Part shown: positions 13,587 through 21,995 of the stretch, one piece after another
Layout: each line of letters starts with the position of its first letter
How positions within the stretch are numbered: position 1 is the stretch's first letter
Source: CAYZJK01 sp964479125
Lineage (GTDB): Bacteria; Patescibacteriota; Saccharimonadia; Saccharimonadales; Saccharimonadaceae
Length of the DNA stretch: 24,467 nt
Assembly (NCBI GenBank): GCA_964479125.1
Contig: CAYZJK010000010.1
Location: forward strand, 1-24,467
Reading direction: 5' to 3'
The notes under the pieces: generated by a model
What the model saw: only the letters and a program-made list of their open reading frames with translations
Databases searched by the model: none
Told to the model about the DNA's origin: nothing
Position numbers and translations under genes: made by a program

Positions 13587-13853
13587 ATGAAGTCTGAGAA
13601 GAATACATCCCAAGGTGGTGGAGCCGACAATGCGCACATTATACTGGGCACTCTTCTAGACACAACTTGGCGCATGTTTGTCCCAGTAGTTTTATTCACA
13701 CTTATAGGGTACGGCATTGACGCAGGTTTCAACACTCAGCCTACTGCAACTGTAATAGGTTTAGCGATCGGTGTAATCTCATCGTTCGGGCTAGTTGCGA
13801 TCCAGCTGAAGAAAATTACAAATATGACTAATCAGGAGCAAGATAAGAAGTGA
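13587..13853 (+). CDS. AtpI/AtpZ-like ATP synthase accessory protein
   Basis: 88 aa. Two transmembrane helices at about 28-46 (WRMFVPVVLFTLIGYGID) and 53-74 (ATVIGLAIGVISSFGLVAIQL), with a conserved-looking GYGIDAGFNTQP link, fit the AtpI/AtpZ family (Mg2+/assembly factor of F1Fo). The start at 13587 (MKSEKN) is set by the promoter; the frame extends upstream to 13533 through it. It is the first gene of the operon and its stop overlaps the GTG start of atpB. The position before atpB is the classical one for this gene. Confidence 0.85.
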   Translation: MKSEKNTSQGGGADNAHIILGTLLDTTWRMFVPVVLFTLIGYGIDAGFNTQPTATVIGLAIGVISSFGLVAIQLKKITNMTNQEQDKK

Positions 13854-14692
13854 TTCCAGTTATTGCGGCTGCAGGGCCACACATTGAGATTAAGGCCGAA
13901 CCATTATTCCAAATAGGTTCATTTGTAGTAACTAACTCCTTCCTGACTGGGTTAATTGGCTTAGTTCTCGTACTTTGGTTCTTCTTTGCACTAAAGAAAG
14001 CTGCGACAGCTGAAAAGCGCGGCGCATTCGGCGGTGCTATCTACTGGGTGTTTGAAATGCTTTACAATACTGTCAAGTCAGTTATCCCTGATGAAGAGCT
14101 AGCCAAGCGGGTTGCTCCACTAGCGATTACTATCTTCTTCTTCATTATCATTAACTACTGGATGGGGGTTCTACCTGGTATCGGTACTATTACTACTGCT
14201 GATGGTATTCCAGTCTTCCGAGGTATGCTAGCTGACCTTAACGTCACCTTTGCTCTAGCGATTGTAACTATGGTGATGGTTCAAGTTTATGCAGCTATCA
14301 CTCATGGCTTCTTCGGTAACTTAGGACGATACTTTAAGAATCCTTTTAAAGATCCTATCGGTGCCTTTGAGGGTATTCTAGAGTTGATCTCTGAGTTCTC
14401 TCGCTTACTTGCTCTTTCTCTGCGTCTTTTCGGTAACGTGTTTGCCGGCGAAGTTCTGCTAGTTGTTGTTGGTTTCATTGCCGCATACTTTGCTTCAGTA
14501 GCAATGCTTCCGGTAATGGTGTTTGAGTTGTTTATTGGCGGCGTCCAGGCATTTGTATTCTTCATGCTTACTACTGTCTTCATTTCCCTAGGCGTTGCTG
14601 TCCACGGCCATGGTGGCCAGTCTGATTCTGATCTCTCCCCTTCTGATGATAAATCTCTAGGAGGAGATGATGCGAAACGAGTATACAGTTAA
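13850..14692 (+). CDS. atpB: ATP synthase F0 subunit a
   Basis: 280 aa, the stationary proton-channel subunit next to the c-ring. The GTG start overlaps the previous stop (GTGA). There are five or more hydrophobic helices. The essential arginine is in LALSLRLFGNVFAGE (Arg192), with upstream Asn/Glu positions in FEGILELISEFSR. A hydrophilic tail of about 28 residues (GHGGQSDSDLSPSDDKSLGG...) follows the last helix and is longer than in many relatives. Its ribosome-binding site lies within atpI/Z, so translation is coupled. Confidence 0.96.
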   Translation: MIPVIAAAGPHIEIKAEPLFQIGSFVVTNSFLTGLIGLVLVLWFFFALKKAATAEKRGAFGGAIYWVFEMLYNTVKSVIPDEELAKRVAPLAITIFFFIIINYWMGVLPGIGTITTADGIPVFRGMLADLNVTFALAIVTMVMVQVYAAITHGFFGNLGRYFKNPFKDPIGAFEGILELISEFSRLLALSLRLFGNVFAGEVLLVVVGFIAAYFASVAMLPVMVFELFIGGVQAFVFFMLTTVFISLGVAVHGHGGQSDSDLSPSDDKSLGGDDAKRVYS

Positions 14693-14715
14693 GTAATTAA
14701 AGGAGAAATATTACA

Positions 14716-14928
14716 ATGGAATCACTCGCATTTGGTTTAACATACGCTATCTCAGCATTCGCTGCTGCAATTGGTGCAGGTATGGTTGGTATGGCTGCAA
14801 TGAACGCGGCTGGCCGAAACCCAGAAAAGATCAACGAAATCCGAACTCTAATGGTTCTAGGTATCGCATTCATCGATGCCCTAGCTATTATCGGCTTCGT
14901 TGTAGCTATCCTAGTTAAGGTACTTTAA
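14716..14928 (+). CDS. atpE: ATP synthase F0 subunit c
   Basis: 70 aa, a two-helix hairpin forming the rotor ring. Helix 1 has the Gly/Ala-rich packing stretch IGAGMVGMAAMNAAG (about 19-33). The cytoplasmic loop is RNPE (34-37), where many bacteria have RQPE. The ion-binding carboxylate in helix 2 is Asp54 in IAFIDALAIIGF; many bacteria use Glu here, E. coli uses Asp. The Na+ signature (Gln in helix 1, Glu-Thr/Ser in helix 2) is absent, so H+ is the likely ion. AAAGGAGAAA precedes the ATG, a strong site suited to the high copy number of c. Confidence 0.96.
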   Translation: MESLAFGLTYAISAFAAAIGAGMVGMAAMNAAGRNPEKINEIRTLMVLGIAFIDALAIIGFVVAILVKVL

Positions 14929-14953
14929 GGTTAATAGGTAGGCGAACGAAACA

Positions 14954-15496
14954 ATGATGCAAACTACAACCCTTGTCGCTAACACTGTGAGCGAGAATTC
15001 GGACCTGTTTGCGTCTCTTGGCATTGACTGGATGATGCTACTTTATCAAGTCATTGCTTTCCTGATTCTTCTATTCCTTCTGCAGAAGTTTGTTTTCCCA
15101 ACAGTTATTAAAAGTGTTGAGGATCGCGAAAAGAAAATTGCTGAAGGGCAAAAGGCGGCTGAAGAGGCGATGTCTCGAGCTGATACTGCTCAAGAAGAAA
15201 TTGCAGCCATGATGAAGCAGGCACGATCTGAAGCAGCTGAAATTGTTAATAGCGCTAAAGATCAGGCAACTGACATCGTGACCACTTCAGAGCAGCGAGC
15301 TAAAGAGAAGGCTGATAGCATTCTCGCAGCAGCTCAAGAAGATATTCGAAAAGAGACCAATCGGGCGAAGAAAGAGCTGTACAACGAGACTATTGATTTA
15401 GTTGCACGTGTAGCTGAGAACGTTGTGTCGCATAAGGTCACTGCTGAGATTGACGAAGCTTCAATCAAGGCCTCACTCAAGGAGGCTAGTAAGTAG
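14954..15496 (+). CDS. atpF: ATP synthase F0 subunit b
   Basis: 180 aa, the peripheral stalk. One membrane helix (about 27-46, MMLLYQVIAFLILLFLLQKF) is followed by the typical EDREKKIAEGQKAAEEA start of a long coiled coil (about 56-160) rich in Ala/Glu/Lys. The N-terminus before the helix (about 25 residues) is somewhat long. Two ATGs at 14954 and 14957 are possible. It sits between atpE and atpH in standard order, with a 2-nt gap to the next gene. Confidence 0.95.
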   Translation: MMQTTTLVANTVSENSDLFASLGIDWMMLLYQVIAFLILLFLLQKFVFPTVIKSVEDREKKIAEGQKAAEEAMSRADTAQEEIAAMMKQARSEAAEIVNSAKDQATDIVTTSEQRAKEKADSILAAAQEDIRKETNRAKKELYNETIDLVARVAENVVSHKVTAEIDEASIKASLKEASK

Positions 15497-15498
15497 GT

Positions 15499-15888
15499 AT
15501 GGCTCAGAAAATATCGCGACGCAAACTAGCAATCTATGCAGCCGACAGAATTCTAGCTGGTGATAAAAATGTCCTGCGTCAGGTAGCGGCTTATTTGATC
15601 GACACCAACAAGGTTCGAACGCTGCCGCTCGTGGTGCGCGATATAGAGACCGAACTAGAGGCACGCGGTCACGTCATCGCTGACGTTAGAACCGCTAGAC
15701 CTCTAACAGACTCTCTCGCTAAAGAACTTGAAAAGCAGATTAAGAAGCTTTCAGGTGCTAAAGATGTCGAGATTAGGCATACCGAGGACAAGACGCTAAT
15801 TGGAGGTGCGTATATCACTACCCCTACCAAGACACTAGATACCAGTATCAGTGGCGCGCTACAGCAACTTAAACAACTCAAAAAGTAA
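15499..15888 (+). CDS. atpH: ATP synthase F1 subunit delta, short form
   Basis: 129 aa against about 175-180 in most bacteria. The C-terminal domain is complete and recognisable (VEIRHTEDKTLIGGAYITTPTKTLDTSISGALQQL, about 91-125). The N-terminal helical domain that caps the alpha subunits opens normally (RRKLAIYAADRIL) but has only about 80 residues instead of about 105, so one or two helices are missing. There is no frameshift: the frame is open from the start, 2 nt after atpF, to the stop. Lineage-wide shortening is more likely than damage. Confidence 0.9.
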   Translation: MAQKISRRKLAIYAADRILAGDKNVLRQVAAYLIDTNKVRTLPLVVRDIETELEARGHVIADVRTARPLTDSLAKELEKQIKKLSGAKDVEIRHTEDKTLIGGAYITTPTKTLDTSISGALQQLKQLKK

Positions 15889-15903
15889 GCAAGGAAGGGA
15901 TTT

Positions 15904-17433
15904 ATGGCTGAAATATCAGTAACTGAACTTTCTCAAGATCTGCGCAATGCGATTACCAACCTTGAAGTGCATGAAGGCCTCGAGGATGCTGGTATCGTTA
16001 TTCGTGTCGGTGACGGCGTAGCGTGGATTCACGGTCTGCGTAATGCCGGCTACAGTGAGATGCTTGAGATCGAATCAGACAAAGGTGTCGTTGAAGCTTT
16101 CGCTCTAAACCTCATGGAAGATGAGATTGGTGCGGTTATCTTAGGCGACGAAAATTATGTTAAAGCAGGATCTACTGTCCGACTTAAGGGTGAATTACTA
16201 ACTGTTCCAGTTGGTGAAGAGCTTCTTGGTCGTGTAGTTGACCCGCTAGGACGACCACTTGATGGTGGTGAGCCAATTAAGACTGACAAGCGCGGTCTAG
16301 TTGAGCGACCAGCAATTGGCGTGATGGGACGAAAGTCTGTTCATGAGCCTCTAATGACTGGTATCACTAGCATCGATGCTATGTTCCCAATCGGACGTGG
16401 TCAGCGTGAGCTAATTATTGGTGACCGTCAGACTGGTAAGACTGCAATTGCAATCGACACTATGATTAACCAGGCTCGACAGAAGACTGGTGTTATCAAT
16501 GTCTACGTAGCAATTGGTCAGAAACTATCTAAGATTGCTCGATTAGTTGAGCGACTTAAGGCTGAAGGTGTAATGGAGCAAACTATCATCGTGGCAACTA
16601 GCCCAGCTGATACCGCTTCCCTACTTTACCTAGCGCCATACGCTGCGACTGCTATGGGAGAATACTTCCGAGATAACTCTCAGCACGCATTAATGATTTA
16701 TGACGATCTAACTAAGCATGCGGTAGCATATAGGCAGATGTCACTACTTCTTCGCCGACCTCCAGGACGTGAAGCTTACCCGGGTGACGTTTTCTACCTA
16801 CACTCTCGCCTCTTGGAGCGATCAGCTAAGCTAAGTGACGCTTTAGGCGGTGGTAGCTTAACCGCTCTACCTATTATTGAGACAGCAGCTGGAGATATCT
16901 CTGCATATATTCCAACTAACGTTATCTCAATTACTGACGGTCAGATTTTCATGGAAACCGACCTGTTCTACCAAGGTATTCGTCCTGCAATCTCAGCCGG
17001 CCTATCTGTTAGCCGTGTTGGTGGTGCAGCTCAGACTAAGGCAGTTAAGAGCGTATCTGGTAACCTAAAGCTTGGTCTTTCTCAGTTCCGAGAATTAGCC
17101 AGCTTCGCACAGTTCGGTTCAGACCTTGATGCTGAAACTAAGGCTACTATCGAACGTGGTCAGAGGCTAACTGAACTTCTAAAGCAGCCTCAGTACTCTC
17201 CAATGAGTGTTTGGGAGCAGGTAGCAAGTATCCACGCTATCTCATCAGGTGCATTTGATAATATTCCAGTTGAGAAGATTCAGGATGCTCGTGAAGCTTA
17301 CCTACTCAAGCTTTGGAAAGATTCTAAGAAGGAGATGCAGAAGCTTAACGAAGGTGGCAAGCCTGACGATAAGGTTCTAGATCTTCTAACAAAGACAGCT
17401 AAGTCAGCTGCTCTAGGTTACGAGGGAGAATAA
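15904..17433 (+). CDS. atpA: ATP synthase F1 subunit alpha
   Basis: 509 aa, the non-catalytic nucleotide-binding subunit. The P-loop is GDRQTGKT (173-180). The arginine finger lies in the conserved SAGLSVSRVGGAAQTKAVK segment. The family N-terminal beta-barrel (VRVGDGVAWIHGL-like, about 33-45) and DPLGRPLDGG are present. The ribosome-binding site AAGGAAGGGA is just upstream. Length and motifs are normal. Confidence 0.98.
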   Translation: MAEISVTELSQDLRNAITNLEVHEGLEDAGIVIRVGDGVAWIHGLRNAGYSEMLEIESDKGVVEAFALNLMEDEIGAVILGDENYVKAGSTVRLKGELLTVPVGEELLGRVVDPLGRPLDGGEPIKTDKRGLVERPAIGVMGRKSVHEPLMTGITSIDAMFPIGRGQRELIIGDRQTGKTAIAIDTMINQARQKTGVINVYVAIGQKLSKIARLVERLKAEGVMEQTIIVATSPADTASLLYLAPYAATAMGEYFRDNSQHALMIYDDLTKHAVAYRQMSLLLRRPPGREAYPGDVFYLHSRLLERSAKLSDALGGGSLTALPIIETAAGDISAYIPTNVISITDGQIFMETDLFYQGIRPAISAGLSVSRVGGAAQTKAVKSVSGNLKLGLSQFRELASFAQFGSDLDAETKATIERGQRLTELLKQPQYSPMSVWEQVASIHAISSGAFDNIPVEKIQDAREAYLLKLWKDSKKEMQKLNEGGKPDDKVLDLLTKTAKSAALGYEGE

Positions 17434-17434
17434 G

Positions 17435-18304
17435 ATGGCATCAATCCGGCAACTTAAGTCACGAATCCGATCTGTTAACAACACAAAACAGATTACTCGT
17501 GCAATGGAAATGGTAGCCGCGAGTAAGATGCGTCGAGCACAAGAGTCATCAAAGGCGTCTGGTCCATACTCAAATGCGGCCAGTCAGCTTTTGACCTATC
17601 TAGCTTCACAGAATGTAACCGATAATCACCCGTACTTCGAAAAACGAAACGTTAAGAAGCGTTTGTTTATCGTTGTAGCCAGTGATAAAGGTTTAGCTGG
17701 AGCCTACAATAGCAACATCTTTAGGGAATATGCTCGTCAGCTTCGTGAAGACGAAAACATGGGCATAGAGAATTTAACTATTACAGTTGGACGCAGGGCT
17801 ACTCGTTTCGCGTCACGTCTTAAGAGTGTTGAACTACAAGGGGCTTACGAGAATGTGCCAGATAGGGACTTTGCTCGTGAACTTCGATCAATTGTAAACA
17901 CGGCTATTGAAGCGTTTACATCTGGCGAGGTTGATGCAGTGGATGTAATCTTTACTGAATTCGAAAACGCTGTTAAGCAAAACGTAAAGATACAACGATT
18001 ACTACCAGCCGGCTATGCTTATACGCCAGTTAGCGAATACGTTAGCGAAGCTAAGTATGAGCCAAGTCCTAAGGTGGTGCTCGATGCAGTTGCCTACCGC
18101 TTAATCGAATCGCAGATTTTCCAAGTATTACTTGATGCACGTGCTTCCGAGCACAGTATGCGTATGGTGGCTATGAAGAACGCGACAGATAACGCAAGTG
18201 ATCTAGTTGATGACTTAACGCTTGCAATGAATAAAGCCCGCCAAGGCGCAGTGACTCAAGAGCTTGCTGAAATTTCTGGTGGCGTAGAAGCAATGAAAGA
18301 ATAA
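17435..18304 (+). CDS. atpG: ATP synthase F1 subunit gamma
   Basis: 289 aa, the rotor shaft. The N-terminal helix ASIRQLKSRIRSVNNTKQI followed by AMEMVAASKMRRAQ, and the C-terminal helix SEHSMRMVAMKNATDNA, form the coiled coil that turns inside alpha3beta3. The central Rossmann-like region begins LFIVVASDKGLAGAYN (about 72-87). It starts 1 nt after the atpA stop, within GGGAGAATAAG. Confidence 0.97.
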   Translation: MASIRQLKSRIRSVNNTKQITRAMEMVAASKMRRAQESSKASGPYSNAASQLLTYLASQNVTDNHPYFEKRNVKKRLFIVVASDKGLAGAYNSNIFREYARQLREDENMGIENLTITVGRRATRFASRLKSVELQGAYENVPDRDFARELRSIVNTAIEAFTSGEVDAVDVIFTEFENAVKQNVKIQRLLPAGYAYTPVSEYVSEAKYEPSPKVVLDAVAYRLIESQIFQVLLDARASEHSMRMVAMKNATDNASDLVDDLTLAMNKARQGAVTQELAEISGGVEAMKE

Positions 18305-18313
18305 GGAGAATAT

Positions 18314-19705
18314 ATGACGAAGAAAGAAGATCTCGGGCGCATTATTCAGGTAGTTGGTGTTGTTGTTGATGTTGAATTTAACTCCGGTGACCTACCAGCG
18401 ATCTATGATGCTCTTGAAGTAAAGCGCGGCAAGGAAGTCGTTACTCTAGAAGTAGCGCAGCACCTTGACGAGCGGACTGTACGTGCCATTGCTATGGCTG
18501 GTACAGACGGTATGAAGCGTGGTGATGAAGTTGTTGCTACTGGTGACGCGATTCGCGTTCCAGTTGGTAAAGATACTCTAGGACGTATGTTTAATGTGGT
18601 TGGTGAGCCAATCGACGAGAAGCCGGCTCCTAAGGGTGAGACAGCTCCAATTCACCGACCTGCCCCTGCCCTATCTGAGCAGGCTAACAAGGCAGAAATT
18701 CTTGAAACAGGTATTAAGGTTATCGACCTAATCGCTCCAATGGCTAAGGGTGGTAAGGCTGGTCTATTCGCGGGTGCTGGTGTTGGTAAGACAGTTCTTA
18801 TTACAGAGCTAATTAACAACATCGCTAAGTACCACAGCGGTAACTCAGTTTTCGCTGGTGTTGGTGAGCGTACTCGTGAAGGTAACGATCTTTACTACGA
18901 AATGGAAGAAGCTGGAGTGCTTGATAAGACATCTCTAGTCTTCGGACAGATGAACGAGCCACCAGGAGCACGTCTACGTGTGGCTCTATCTGGTCTAGCT
19001 ATGGCTGAGACTTTCCGAGACGAAGGTAAGGACGTTCTACTATTTATCGACAACATCTACCGATACACCCAGGCCGGTGCTGAGGTTTCAGCTCTACTAG
19101 GTCGCCTTCCAAGTGCGGTTGGTTACCAGCCTACACTACAGCAGGAAATGGGTGCTCTGCAGGAGCGAATTACTTCTACTAAGAATGGTTCGATTACTTC
19201 ATTCCAGGCTGTCTACGTTCCAGCAGACGACCTTACTGACCCTGCTCCAGCTACAACCTTCGCTCACCTTGATGCGACTATCGTGATGAACCGAGCTCTA
19301 ACTGAGATTGGTATTTACCCAGCGGTAGATATTCTAGATAGTACATCTACTAGCCTAGACCCTGAAGTAGTTGGTGAAGATCACTACCAGGTTGCACGTG
19401 AAGTTCAGAGGATCCTGCAGCAATACAAGGACCTACAGGACATCATCGCGATTCTAGGTATGGAAGAGCTTTCTGATGAGCAGAAGCAGACAGTGAGTCG
19501 AGCACGACGCCTGCAGCGATTCTTTGCTCAGCCATTCCATGTTGCTGAGAAGTTCACTGGAAACCCAGGTGTATATATTAAGCTTGAAGACACAATCCGA
19601 GATGTAAAAGACATTCTAGCTGGTAAGTACGACGACAAGCCAGAAGGATGGTTCTACATGGTTCATGGATCACTATCTGAAAAAGCCGCTAACGAAAAGG
19701 AGTAG
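18314..19705 (+). CDS. atpD: ATP synthase F1 subunit beta
   Basis: 463 aa, the catalytic subunit. The P-loop is GAGVGKT (154-160), preceded by LFA where LFG is usual. The catalytic Glu is in GERTREG (Glu185). FIDNIYRYTQAGAEVSALLGR (about 244-264) is standard, with Tyr as in E. coli. The DELSEED lever that contacts gamma reads EELSDEQ (about 384-390), a conservative variant that keeps four acidic residues. A good ribosome-binding site AAGGAG precedes the ATG. Confidence 0.98.
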   Translation: MTKKEDLGRIIQVVGVVVDVEFNSGDLPAIYDALEVKRGKEVVTLEVAQHLDERTVRAIAMAGTDGMKRGDEVVATGDAIRVPVGKDTLGRMFNVVGEPIDEKPAPKGETAPIHRPAPALSEQANKAEILETGIKVIDLIAPMAKGGKAGLFAGAGVGKTVLITELINNIAKYHSGNSVFAGVGERTREGNDLYYEMEEAGVLDKTSLVFGQMNEPPGARLRVALSGLAMAETFRDEGKDVLLFIDNIYRYTQAGAEVSALLGRLPSAVGYQPTLQQEMGALQERITSTKNGSITSFQAVYVPADDLTDPAPATTFAHLDATIVMNRALTEIGIYPAVDILDSTSTSLDPEVVGEDHYQVAREVQRILQQYKDLQDIIAILGMEELSDEQKQTVSRARRLQRFFAQPFHVAEKFTGNPGVYIKLEDTIRDVKDILAGKYDDKPEGWFYMVHGSLSEKAANEKE

Positions 19706-19709
19706 TTAG

Positions 19710-20138
19710 ATGATGGATTTTCGACTAGTAACTATGTTCGGCGTTAAGGAAGAGTCTACTGTTTACTCAGTAACTCTTCCAACGGTTACTGGTGAGATTT
19801 CGGTCTTTCCAGGTCACGAACCATACGTTACGGTTGCGGCCCCGGGTGTGATTTCTGTCCGGTACAACAAGGATGACTCAGATGATAAGCTAGAGTACTT
19901 CGGTATTACAGGTGGTGTCATTGAGATTAATCAAACCGGGCTTCGCGTGTTAGTTGACGAGGCTGACACTGCAGATGATGTAGTCGAGTCCGAAAGCAAG
20001 GCTGCTATCGAGCGTGCACGTAAGATGCAGGAAGATGCTGATGACCAAGTTGAGATCGAAAAGGCTCACGAGCTAATGGATCGACATGCGGTTAAACTTA
20101 AAGTAGCTGAGCTACGTCGACGCAAACGAAACTACTAG
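19710..20138 (+). CDS. atpC: ATP synthase F1 subunit epsilon
   Basis: 142 aa. The N-terminal beta-sandwich contains the family signature GEISVFPGHEPYVT (about 28-41) and YFGITGGVIEI. The C-terminal half is a charged two-helix region (ESKAAIERARKMQEDADDQVEIEKAHELMDRH...) that can extend into F1 and inhibit ATP hydrolysis. ATG at 19710 or 19713 is possible. It is the last gene of the operon, followed by a strong terminator. Confidence 0.93.
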   Translation: MMDFRLVTMFGVKEESTVYSVTLPTVTGEISVFPGHEPYVTVAAPGVISVRYNKDDSDDKLEYFGITGGVIEINQTGLRVLVDEADTADDVVESESKAAIERARKMQEDADDQVEIEKAHELMDRHAVKLKVAELRRRKRNY

Positions 20139-20156
20139 TGTCTAGCTAGTTAGCAA

Positions 20157-20184
20157 AAAAGACCCCGATGTTAGGGGTCTTTTT
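20157..20184. terminator. Terminator of the ATP synthase operon, bidirectional
   Basis: AAAAGACCCC (20157-20166), loop GATGTTA, GGGGTCTTTT (20174-20183), a 10-bp perfect stem with T-runs on both strands. It also ends the convergent minus-strand gene at 20200. Confidence 0.92.
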
Positions 20185-20199
20185 AGTGAGGGATGGAGC

Positions 20200-20901
20200 C
20201 TACTTTACCTGGCCAGCCATCATTAGTTGTTTAACTGTGTCGTAGTCTCCCGCAAAGCCTGAAGTCTTGTAGTCGTTTACTTCAAAGTAAGGTACACCTC
20301 GGCCATACGGCAGTAGTGGGATTGTCTTGTTGGTGGCATCTCGGACATCCTTAGCCTTCTCTCCACTATCTAGACATTCAGTGAACTCATCGAAATTGAG
20401 GCCAGCAGTTTTAGCGGCGTCATGATAGTAGTCGTCCTCAAGCTTGGGGATCTTAGGTGATGCAGGCGATGTGCCAATATTCTTGCTGAAATAGTCATCG
20501 TCAAACTTTGTGACGATTGTGTCATAGTAATCAAAGAACTTATCTTGGTCGGCTGCACAGTAAGCGCTCTCCCCTGCCCTGGTTGAGTTTTCATTATTAC
20601 TACTCAGTAAGTCGGTTACCCTGATCTCCATATGTACCTTGCCTGATTCAATGTAGTCTTCGTCAAAGTCTGTTTCAGGTGATGAGGCCTTGTGGAACTT
20701 CGCGCAGAACGGGCACGCTATGTCGGTGTAGTATACAAACTTATTAGGTGCATCCTTATCACCCTTTGTCATCTCTTCATACCAAATCTCATCGACCGCT
20801 GCGTTCGCAGCCTGACTAGGCTCGCTGTCGTTGTTGTATGTAAACAATGCTCCTAGTAGCAGTACTACTGCTCCGGTGATTATCCATCCTACTCTACTCA
20901 T
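20200..20901 (-). CDS. Exported DsbA-like thiol oxidoreductase (pair 1)
   Basis: 233 aa. An N-terminal signal anchor (about 5-21, GWIITGAVVLLLGALF) places the thioredoxin domain outside the membrane. The active site is ACPFCAKFH (Cys63, Cys66), and the cis-Pro is in RGVPYFEVND. Two further cysteines, in SAYCAADQDKFFDYYD and FTECLDSGEK, occur at the same places in the second copy (23013-23720) and could form a structural disulfide. The family (DsbA/DsbG, thioredoxin_4 type) introduces or isomerises disulfides in exported proteins. AAAGGAGGAGAA precedes the ATG. It lies 28 nt after the GCxxCG membrane-protein gene, so they form one operon under the palindrome at 21575-21601. Confidence 0.9.
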   Translation of the reverse strand: MSRVGWIITGAVVLLLGALFTYNNDSEPSQAANAAVDEIWYEEMTKGDKDAPNKFVYYTDIACPFCAKFHKASSPETDFDEDYIESGKVHMEIRVTDLLSSNNENSTRAGESAYCAADQDKFFDYYDTIVTKFDDDYFSKNIGTSPASPKIPKLEDDYYHDAAKTAGLNFDEFTECLDSGEKAKDVRDATNKTIPLLPYGRGVPYFEVNDYKTSGFAGDYDTVKQLMMAGQVK

Positions 20902-20929
20902 ATTCTCCTCCTTTGAAATAACTTTCTAA

Positions 20930-21562
20930 TTAACTTTTAAAACCTGAATACATAAATGATGTATGTCCAAGACTCCAGATGCTATAAGCTAGCAGCACTA
21001 TCGCGAGAATTGGTATAGCGATCAGGGCTGAGTTTATAAAAGCAGCAGAGCTTGATAGTAGACTAATGATCGGAATAAGTAATGACGCCCCGCAGGTTGC
21101 ACATCCTGCACTCAGTCCAGCTATGACGGATGCGACTGTTGAGCCTGTCACCTCTTTTCTAACTGATTTGCTGTTCTGGTTGAGCTTGCGTTGTTCAAGT
21201 AAATTGAAGGTGATTAACGAGATGACTATTCCCTGTAAGATAGCTGTTACTAATGTCAGTATTCCTACAAATGTATAGTCAGTTAAGAATCTTAAAAAAG
21301 CGCTAAATACAATGTCTAACTTAGCCGATAGCGCAATGCTCGATGTCAGGAGTTGTAGTTCGAACGAGCCAATCGAAAGTATACTTAAAATAGTTCCAAA
21401 TATTACTACTGCTGTTAAGGCGATAAGTAGATATTGCCACCTAGTAATTACGTTAAAAGTGCCAGCAAGCGAGAGCTTTGTTTTATCTAGGATTGAGTCC
21501 CAGGATATCTTGCCAGCGATCTTTTTGTAAATATTATTTTCCTTACCCATAGTCTCAAGCAT
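20930..21562 (-). CDS. Four-helix membrane protein with GCxxCG motif (pair 1)
   Basis: 210 aa; no named family recognised. Helices at about 43-63, 98-121, 146-168 and 176-197. The basic loop EQRKLNQNSKSVRKEV between helices 2 and 3 predicts both termini inside. Helix 3 contains SAGCATCGASLLIP (Cys154, Cys157). Paralogous to 22414-23010: both share LLTSS, ILQG, a basic loop, GC-x2-CG-x-SL and a following Pro. A four-helix CxxC membrane protein next to a DsbA-like oxidase suggests the re-oxidant or electron carrier role of DsbB/VKOR or CcdA, but the sequence resembles none of these; a metal-handling role is the alternative. The start at 21562 is preceded by AGCAGGT; an internal ATG at 21550 is possible. 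Confidence 0.8.
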   Translation of the reverse strand: MLETMGKENNIYKKIAGKISWDSILDKTKLSLAGTFNVITRWQYLLIALTAVVIFGTILSILSIGSFELQLLTSSIALSAKLDIVFSAFLRFLTDYTFVGILTLVTAILQGIVISLITFNLLEQRKLNQNSKSVRKEVTGSTVASVIAGLSAGCATCGASLLIPIISLLSSSAAFINSALIAIPILAIVLLAYSIWSLGHTSFMYSGFKS

Positions 21563-21574
21563 ACCTGCTTTTAA

Positions 21575-21601
21575 TTTTATTGTAAATGATTTACAATAAA
21601 A
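21575..21601. promoter_or_regulatory. Perfect 27-bp palindromic operator (Fur-type box)
   Basis: TTTTATTGTAAAT (21575-21587), centre G, ATTTACAATAAAA (21589-21601): 13 of 13 pairs. Each arm contains TACAAT, usable as a -10 in either direction, for the regulator (ATG 21607) and for the membrane-protein/DsbA operon (ATG 21562). A dimer bound here would block both promoters. The NTGTAAATnATTTACAN core has the 7-1-7 layout of Fur-family boxes. Confidence 0.8.
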
Positions 21602-21606
21602 GCATA

Positions 21607-21995
21607 ATGAAAATTGCAGCCACTACTGAAAGAGAAACTAAGTATACGGAAATAGTTTGCATAGCTTTAGAACACTTAAGGCATGCGACCAACGACCAGA
21701 TTTTAGACATTGCTAAGCAGGTTTACCCCGAAGTTAGTATTACGACAGTACATCGAGTTACTGAGCGGCTAAAAGAGAGAGGTGTAATTAAAGGTGCACC
21801 TAGCACTGTAGATAAGTCTGAGAGGTTTGATATCAACCTAGACCCCCACCACTACTTCATGTGCTCTAATTGTAGTCGTCTATGTAATGTTCCAGATAAT
21901 CCTGAGGTAAGACAAGCTATTGAAATATTAAAGTCTCACAGTAGGTCATGTTCTTTGGCGGATACAGTTACGCTTCAGGGATTATGCCGAGGCTG
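21607..21995 (+). CDS. Fur-family metal/redox-responsive regulator (3' end lost in gap)
   Basis: About 130 residues before the N gap. The winged helix is VSITTVHRVTERLKERGVI (about 43-61), the Fur recognition region. The hinge and dimerisation domain starts FDINLDPHHYFMCSNCSRLCNV (about 74-95) with the His-His pair and the structural zinc CxxC (Cys86, Cys89). The later LADTVTLQGLCRG (about 117-129) leads into the second Cys pair, cut by the gap. Whether it senses Fe, Zn, Mn or peroxide cannot be told. The ATG at 21607 lies 5 nt after the 27-bp palindrome and 9 nt after TACAAT, so it is nearly leaderless and probably autoregulated. The frame upstream to 21586 runs into the operator and is not used. 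Confidence 0.88.

Noticed and set aside
18314..19705. NIYRYT in subunit beta as an unusual substitution
   Set aside because: E. coli beta has the same Tyr residues, so it is ordinary variation.
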